Assembly (NCBI GenBank): GCA_009746045.1
Contig: RPFO01000165.1
Coordinates: forward strand, 6,953,036-7,004,033
Reading direction: 5' to 3'
DNA length: 50,998 nucleotides
Origin: Mesostigma viride
Lineage: Eukaryota; Streptophyta; Mesostigmatophyceae; Mesostigmatales; Mesostigmataceae
Shown: positions 21,801 through 30,800 of the stretch, piece after piece
Layout: every line of letters starts with the position of its first letter
Numbering within the stretch: position 1 is the first letter of the stretch
Notes under the pieces: model-generated
The model's database searches: none
What the model was told of the DNA's origin: nothing
Seen by the model: the letters and a program-made list of their open reading frames with translations, nothing else
Position numbers and translations under genes: made by a program

Positions 21801-24800
21801 ACGGTGACCCTGTTAGGCTCTGTGTAATACTCGTATGACAGTAGTATTGTTTAGTCATTCAGATAAGAGCTTGTTGATAAGACAAATGGCAACGGTGACC
21901 CTGTTAGTCTGGTGACCCTGTTAGTCTCTGTGTAATACTCGTACGACAGTAGTATCGTTTAGTCATTCAGATAAGAGCTTGTTGATAAGACAAATGGCAA
22001 CGGTGACCCTGTTAGGCTCTGTGTAATACTCGTACGACAGTAGCATTGTTTAGTCATTCAGATAAGAGCTTGTTGATAAGACAAATGGCAACGGTGACCC
22101 TGTTAGGCTCTTTGTAATCCTTTCAAAGTGTTACATCTTTTTCTGTTATCACAATGGCAAAGGTGAGCCTAAACCCCGTGTGGCAGTGTGGCGATTGTTA
22201 CATTGTTACATTGTGACATTGTGACATCGTGCTACTATGGTTGTATTGTAATGTTCCTTTACTTTACTTGTCGTATTGTGACATTGTGACATCGTGCTAC
22301 TATGGTTGTATTGTAATGTTCCTTTACTTTACTTGTCGTATTGTGACATTGTGACATCGTGCTACTATGGTTGTATTGTAATGTTCATTTACTTTACTTG
22401 TCGTATTGTGACATTGTGACATCGTGCTACTATGGTTGTATTGTAATGTTCCTTTACTTTACTTGTCGTATTGTGACATTGTGACATCGTGCTACTATGG
22501 TTGTATTGTAATGTTCCTTTACTTTACTTGTCGTATTGTGACATTGTGACATCGTGCTACTATGGTTGTATTGTAATGTTCCTTTACTTTACTTGTCGTA
22601 TTGTGACATTGTGACATCGTGCTACTATGGTTGTATTGTAATGTTCCTTTACTTTACTTGTCGTATTGTGACATTGTGACATCGTGCTACTATGGTTGTA
22701 TTGTAATGTTCATTTACTTTACTTGTCGTATTGTGACATTGTGACATCGTGCTACTATGGTTGTATTGTAATGTTCCTTTACTTTACTTGTCGTATTGTG
22801 ACATTGTGACATCGTGCTACTATGGTTGTATTGTAATGTTCCTTTACTTTACTTGTCGTATTGTGACATTGTTATTACCTTCCATTACCTTACAAGGCCC
22901 TTTTGGTGTATCTGCATTTTGTTTTTTCTCGCACCTGGACTGGAAAAGCCATACATCGCCCCAACTAGCCATGCCCCTGCTCATTTGCATGCGATGCTGT
23001 GACCTTAATCCTGTGTGTTTGAGGTGTGTTTGCATGTCTCCTTCCGTTGGCAGCCCCTGCTCACTCCCCCTTGTTGCCTTGTTCTCGTTGTAAAATATCG
23101 TGCGTCTGCTCCTCTGTCTTCCTCTGTCAACCAGGCGAGTGCTTCAACGAGACGTGCTACTGCCTCCCCGGTTTCGCTGGCCCAAGTTGCAGCCAGGTAT
23201 GCCTCACGGCTAGGCCTTGAACGCTATGCTGATTTGTACTTTGAGGTAGTGCATTACCTGGAAAGTCTTCAGCCAGGCTTGCATGACCGTGGTAGCCTTC
23301 ACAGTATGCATGGCAATTTAGTAAAAGGTTTGCCTGGTGATCAGACAATTACAGCCAGGTTGAGTTTAGTGCCTAAAAGATACGTCTAATATTTCAGGTA
23401 ACTATTGCCATGTATGAATAATAGGCGTTGGATATCAATAACTTGGCATATGCCGAACGCAGAAGTGCAACTGTGGTAGTGGGAACAGTATACAAGCAAC
23501 CATAGCTATTTGTACGCTTTATCTTTTTAGTCTATATGATTTTTTTGTATCAGTTACTTTCGCTTGCACAGCTCTATGGCCGTGCTATATGAGTCAGATA
23601 TCTCTGTCTGATATGCACTCTTGAGATATGCTTTGAGATATGCACTCTTAATAAGGCTCTTCATAAGCCATCAATCATTATCATTCCTAGGGCCGGCGGC
23701 AAGATCTAAATTAATCATTTGCATAGTGTGGATGTGCCAAAATGGGTTAGGCATCTCTGTTCAATCATCATTTCAAACGGTCATGGCCCGGTATCAATGC
23801 CTAGCTCTACTGCACCGGTATCAATGCCTAGTTCTGCTGCACCGGTACTAGTGCCTAGTTCTGCTGCACCGGTACTAGTGCCTAGCTCTACTGCACCGGT
23901 ATCAATGCCTAGTTCTGCTGCACCGGTACTAGTGCCTAGTTCTGAGGCACCGGTACTAGTGCCTAGCTCTACTGCACCGGTATTAATGCCTCGTTCTGCT
24001 GCACTGGTATTAATGCCTAGTTTTACTGCGCTGGTATTGCAGCGCGTGAGTTGGTATTTCTCCTCGTCGGAGCCTGTCGCTTGCACCACCCTGCGTTCCC
24101 TATCGGCCTATATGCTCCCTGTCAACCTACATGCTTCCTATCAACCTACATGCTTCCTAACAACGCAAATGCTCCCTATCAACCTATCTGCTCATTATCA
24201 ACCTATCTGCTCCCTATCAACCTATCTGCTCCCTATCAACCTATCTGCTCCCTATCAACCTATCTGCTCCCTATCAAACTATCTGCGCCTTATCAACCTA
24301 TCTGCTCTCTATAACCTATACGCTCGCCAACAGCGCATGTGCTCCCTGTCAACCTATCCTCCCGCAGCCTACTACTATGGGCACAACTGTAATGGCATGT
24401 GTCATCCTCTCTGCCTCCGGTCCCTCGCCACGTCATGTGCCGCGTGTTGCGATTTGCAGCGGTTGTGCACCCCCGCCAGCTGTCGCGCCGGGTACGCGTG
24501 CAGCCCTGACACAGGCGCGTGCGAGCGCGTGGATGACGATGACGACGGCGGTGGATCGACCTCCTCGCCGTCATCCTCCGGCACCGCGTGCCTGACCATC
24601 TGGAGCATGGTGGGGATGTCGGCGCCCACCTCCCGCGCACTGTTCCTGGAGTCTGGCCAGTGGACGCAGTTTTTGGTGGGTACCTGCCACTAACATTAGG
24701 CAGAATTACCCCCTCTTCGGGAACGGCCCGCCTCATGCAGCCTTGTCAAGTGTGGTACAGTGTGTGTTGCCAGCATCTGCACTCACGCGGGGGGCTGGCC

Positions 24801-27800
24801 AGTGGACACGTTTTCTGATGGTTGCTTCGGTGTGCCGCTAGTGCCGCGGTTGTGTGTGTGTGTGTGTGTGTTGCTGGCATATGCACCCACGGCAGTTGCT
24901 CCGATGGTGGGGACAGGGGGCACGCTCCGGTGGGGGGGCCAGGGGTCAGGGCTTCCGAAGCTGGCGGGTGCTCACGGGTGGAAACATTTCAGGAGGCCGA
25001 CTGCTAAGCGCTGTCACCTGCCCTGTTCAAGCACCACTTGCAATCTGGCAGGCGTCTGCCATCGCACAAGGCTTACTTTCCTGTGATGAGGGGAGGGGGA
25101 TGAGTTGATAAGCATGTACCCGCCCTACACGAATGCTCGTTGTGTGTGCGCGCCCAGGAGCTGTTCTGCAGCACATTGTTTATGCTCTAATCGAGACACT
25201 TACCCACGCAATACTACTGTATGCATTGTTCTATATTAACTACCGTCACTGCGCAGGAGCTGTTCCGCGGCGCGTTGCGGGGCGCCGCGCTGGGCGTGGG
25301 CAGCGCGCGCGTGTCGGACGCCAGCGTGGCGGTCCACCACGTGCGCTCCAGCACGCGCGCCGCCGAGGTCAGCACGCTCACCCAGATGTGCATCCAGGGG
25401 CAGACCAGCGCGGCTCTCGAGCGCGCGGCCACGGAGTTCCAGACAAGGATCAGGTGAGAGGGGGGGGGAGAGGGTGGTGAAATATAGCGCGCTGCTATAA
25501 TGCCGTCTAGTGTTGTAGAGCAGAGCAGACAAGTGAGTTCCAGACAAGGATCAGGCGAGGGGGGGGGGGGAGGGAGGTTAAGTACATGCTATTTATTGTT
25601 GTAGAGCAAAGCAGAGTGAGTTCCAGACAAGGATCAGGTGAGGAGCTTTGTAGGCGATGGGGGAGGGGGAAGAAGGTTAAGTTCTTACAGTCAAGTTCTG
25701 CCCCCCCCAGCTGCTCCTTGTCTGGAACCCTCTTTGGTCTGGCAACATCTTCAACGCAAGGTGGGGTGGAGGTTACGTGGTATTATCTTATAGACACGGA
25801 ACAGGCGAGGAGGGGGGGGGGTCTTCCAGACAAGGGTCAGATGGGGGGAGGGGGGGGGAGTTTAGAGTATAGTACCAATCTAGTATCAGTTTAGGGTAAA
25901 GGACCAATCTAGTATCAGTTTAGGGTATAGGACCGATTTAGTATCAGTTTAGGGTATAGGACCGATTTAGTATCAGTTTAGAGTACAGTACCGATCTTCT
26001 ATCAGTTTAGGGTTTAGGGCCGCTGTAGTATTGTTTGGTGTAGCCAAACAAAGTGAGTTCCAAGCAAAGGTGCTGCGAGGGTGCTGGAGTACCAGACAAG
26101 GATCGGGTGAAGGAGGGGCGAGGGAAAGGTTTGTGTAGTGCGTGCATGGAACTGACGTCCAGACAAGGATACGGTGGGTGGGGTTGTAAAGAAGACTTTT
26201 TTTTTTTTTTGAATTTATGTGATGGGGGAGAGCTGGGGATTGTCCAACTGAACTTATTCCATAGCAATATTGTATTATTCCTTGAAAGTTAGCCAGCCCT
26301 TTTGAACATAAGATGGCACAACAAACTGAAGCATGAGGCTGGAGTAGTAAGTGGTACACCTGGTGCAAACTGGTTTTGGTACATGGGCGTGCTTTAGAGT
26401 ACTACTGCCTATTTGACGTGCCCAAACCTCGTACTATTCCTGCTTCAGTGTAACTTTGCCTATTCGACGTGCCCAAACCTCGTACTATTCCTGCTTCAGT
26501 GTAACACTGCCTATTTGACGTGCCCAAACCTCGTACTATTCCTGCTTCAGTGTAACTTTGCCTATTCGACGTGCCCAATGCTCGTAGTATTCCTGCCTAC
26601 CGTCCCCCAAACGTAGACACGCGCTCCTCTCCATTCCATTCTCCAACTTGTCTCAAGAGTTTGCTGTCATCCGCCAACGATAGCCTACCGTCCCCCAAAG
26701 GTAGGCACGCGCTCCTCTCCAAGAGAATGCGTGGTCCGTGCAGCGAACTATGGACTCTGAACAGTATTCTTAAGATTGCATATTTAACTGCATGCCACCA
26801 TCCTTTGATGAAACATATACGCTACTATAAACATCATGGAGTATGTACTAAATTTACTCCGTTGCATGCCCATGCGCATGACACGCAAGTACTTACTTAG
26901 TTACTATAAATATCATGCCGATCTCATCTCCATAATTTATCATTCTCAATTTATATATGTGTCCTTGACCATCTCCCCCCCCTTGCCAGGGACCGCCCGG
27001 CGAGCCTCTTCCAAGGCACCCCCCTGGCCTGGGTGCGCGTGGACGAATCGAGTGCTGGGCTGGTCGTTGTAAATACAGTGACCCCGCACGTGCCCTCGTC
27101 GGGCACCCCGGCCTGCACTCCTTCGGGCGGGGGCACAAGTACTGGCTCGGGGGGAGAAGTGGACAGTTGTCACCTCTTGGGGGGCCTGTCCACAGGGGCA
27201 GCCATCGCCATTTTACTTGCGTCCGGGGTCATCTTCGGCGCTGCGCTCGTCCTGCTGATCGGGCTGGGTGGGTTTAGTCAAATAGTAGAACTACTATACC
27301 TCGGTGTACTAGTATACCACTTTATTCTAGTACTCTACCACTATGTCCTAGTATACCACTTTATTCTAGTATACCAATACTAGTATACTACTATCTTATA
27401 CATAGGACTCTATATACATAAATAGGCGGTCGCCCTTTTGCTACGGTGGTTCATGAATAGCTTGTAGCTTTAGCTGGTTGCACTTCCTTTGGCTGGCTCG
27501 CACTTGCATGTTCTTCTTGTTTGTGTCTCTTCCCTGGATCCATTCGATCATTTTCGTTGAGGTATTCGTTGTTGATTAACATGTTCGTTGAGGTATTCGT
27601 TGTTGATTAACATGTTAAGCGTACTACAGCTTTAGTCAGCACACGTACCCCTGCGCCCGGGGTCAACATCGGCGTTGCACTTATCCTACTGATCGGGCTT
27701 TGTGGGTTAGCATAGCAGCATACTATTCATGTCTTATCGTAGTATGGTCAATTTTCTATAGTGCCTTTCCATGTACTCCTCCCACCACCACCACCACCAC

Positions 27801-30800
27801 CACCAATCCCCCCCACTGCCACCACCTCCACCATACACATTCACTTTTCCGTTTGTCGGCTGTAGCCTGACATGCCCCATGATCCCTTCCCCCCGCTCAG
27901 CCCCGCTAATCCATCCCATCGTCCTTCTATGGGCCTTTATATTCGATGTCTGACGAACCAAGACATACCTCAACGTGTCCCCTATTACCTCACGCTGGCG
28001 CCTGTCCCAGTGCCCACACCAACCCCAGCGTAGCAGCAGCCCGACTTTTCCCGCGCCGACAGATTTTTTAGGCCCTTATGTCACCAACTCATCTCAAACT
28101 CCCCCCTATCGACGCCACTGCTCTGTGCCACCATGCCCCCCATCCATTCCCACCCTATCCATCCCCCCCCCACCCCATTCCCCTTGATCCATCCCACCCC
28201 CCGTGGATATTGATCCAATTAATGAATCCGCCCCCCATCCATCCCCATCCACCCCCCCGCCCCTCCACCTCCCCCCTCCATCCACCTCCCCCATCCATCC
28301 CCATCCATCCATCCACCCCCATCCCACCCACCCCCATCCACCTCCCCCATCCATCCACCTCCCCCCAGGGTGGCGCACCCTCGCCCGGCGCCCCTCGCGG
28401 GACCCCTTTGCCACAGGCCGCGCGGCCCACCACTCGCGATGGAGCAGCGGGAGCAGTAGCGGGCTCGCCCTCACGAGCAGCTCCCGCAAGCGACGAGGGA
28501 GCCGGGGCAGCCGAGGGGAGGCCGCCGCCGCCGCAAAGGAGCTCTACCGATTCCCAGCCGAGGGCGTGCCCGCGGATCCCCCGCCCGACCACCGCTTGGT
28601 GCTCGTCGACCCTGCAGGGGGGGAGCTCGCCCAGGCGGCCAGCAGGGTTTCCCGACGGTCCGACTCAAGGGGCAGCGGGGGGGATTCAAGGAAAAGTAGC
28701 TGGGAGGAACGCGGGGGAGGGCCAGGGTCGTCGGTCTCGAGGACAAGCAGCGCGCTGTTGCCCCTCCCGTCGATGGGCAGCGGGGGCGACCCTGCAGAGG
28801 CCCCGGGGCCAGCGCTGTCGAGAGCAAACATCGCGGTGCTCCAGCAGTCAGCATCGATGGGTAGTGGGGGGGGGGGGGTGCCCCGGCACTGCCCCGCAAG
28901 AACAGCGCGGTGTTGACGCGGTCACCCTCCAGGGGCAGCATGTCATCACACCACGAGGGGTCGCACCACCAGGGAGGCTCGAGCTCACCGTTGGATGCCA
29001 GTCGTCACCGACAGGGGTCCGGGCGGTCAGGTAGCGAGACCCAACCCCACGCGAGCGATGCTGGCATAATCCGGCAGAGCTCCGGCCCACCAGGGACGAG
29101 TGGGGTTGCGCCGTGCATTGGCACACCGGACAGCTCAGGTCATCAGCGGAGCTTCCATGGGTCGATGGACAAGTCCCCCCGTGGCCCCCCCACCCCTAAC
29201 AAGTCCCCTCGGGGTCAGGAGCAACATGACCCGGAAAAGTCCCCCCATGGCCCAGGGTCCCTGGGCCGCTCCCTGCGCACGCACTCGCTGCCCGCGATGG
29301 TCCGATTCGACCACCTGGGCCCCACAAACGCGGGCGCCAGCACATCGCAGGTCCAGGCGAGGGAGCAGCAGAAACTGGACGAGCTCGCGATTCGTTGGCC
29401 CCGGGAGAAGGGCATGTTCCTTGCCACCCTTCTGGGGTGGTTCCGCTCAAAACGGTTCGCGGATTCGATCCCCGTGCACTACCAGGAGGACGCGGACCCT
29501 GGAGACTTGGATGCGAAACGTTTGGGGGCTGACAGCCGGAGGAGCAGCCACAGCGCCGCCACCATGCTGCCACTTGCCGCGCTCCCTTTCGTCGGCTCCC
29601 CCTCCAACCATGGCGCCGGCCAGCCAGGGTCCCTGCCAACCAGGGCCACCCAGGAGCAAGGCGCGCCGTCCTCGGCCTCCCCTGGTCCGTCGCCGGCAAA
29701 GCCCCTGGCAGGGGTCCCTCCCAGCATGCGCCTGCCGCCGGCGGCGCCGGTGATATCTGACGACGCCACGCTGGAACTGGGATCCTCAACAAACGCGGGT
29801 CGCCAGCATAATTTCTCCGGTGGACTGGAACGGGGGCGGTCGGGCTCCGCGTCGGAGTCAGCACTGTACCCACCCAGCAAACCATTCGAGAGCTCCCTCA
29901 CGCCCGCCGGATCCACCCCACCCCGATGGACTGCCAGCCCAACCCCGGCGGCACGGGGCACGCACGGCACGGCGCGCGCGCACCGGAAAGGCAAGCACGG
30001 CCGCTCCCGGCCAATCACGGCGCTCGCTTTGCTCCCCCTGTCCCGCCACCACGACCTGCAGCGGGAGGCCCACCGGCTAAGGCACTCCTTATCTGATACC
30101 TCCTCCGGGACCAGCGGCTCATCCATCTCCCTGGCAGGAATGGCCCAGGGACGGGACTTGGCGGGGCGAGAGCGGTGGTCCAACCAGGAGCTGCTCTCCC
30201 CACTAGGCGCTGGATCTAGCGTGGCAGTGTCTGGCCTCAGTGCCTCCGTGACGGTGCCAGCAGGCAGTCGCAACCAGCGGCTGATCCATCGGTTGTCGCG
30301 CTCGCTCTCCTTCCGTTCGCCACAACCTGTGTTCTCCCTCAAGTCATCTCGTGCCGCGCTGGCCAGGAAGAAGAGCGCCGCCCCGGCCGGCAAGGGCACA
30401 GTGTCACCCGTACACACAAGTACCAGCCGACATGCGGCGTCCCCCCGCCGCACCGCCGGAATGTCACCATCGTACCGGCAGCGGGCTCAGCAGCGCACCA
30501 GCTCGTTGGCTCCCAACAAAGACAAGGAGGAGAGGTGGCGTTCGCTTGTCAACAAGGAGACAGAAACCGGCCCTGGTGGGAGGGACCGGGGGCGTTCGGG
30601 CCGTAGCCGTGTGAAGGACAAAGGACAGTCTCTGCTAGAGCCTGCACCCTCAGGGTCCTCCTTCACGTTCGCGACCGTGCCCAGCCGCCAGCGGTCCCGT
30701 TCCGCCGACGACCTCCGCCGCGGGTACGTGATTGCCAAGCGGAGGCCGTCCGCGGTCTCCCCCGCCCCCGCCGCGGATCTCGTCCGGCTGACATCCACCA

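Noticed and set aside
28078-28368. Open frames rich in Pro/Ser/His before the tail exon
   Set aside because: C/T-rich intron 3' tract; the acceptor at 28368 restores the phase required by the TM exon.
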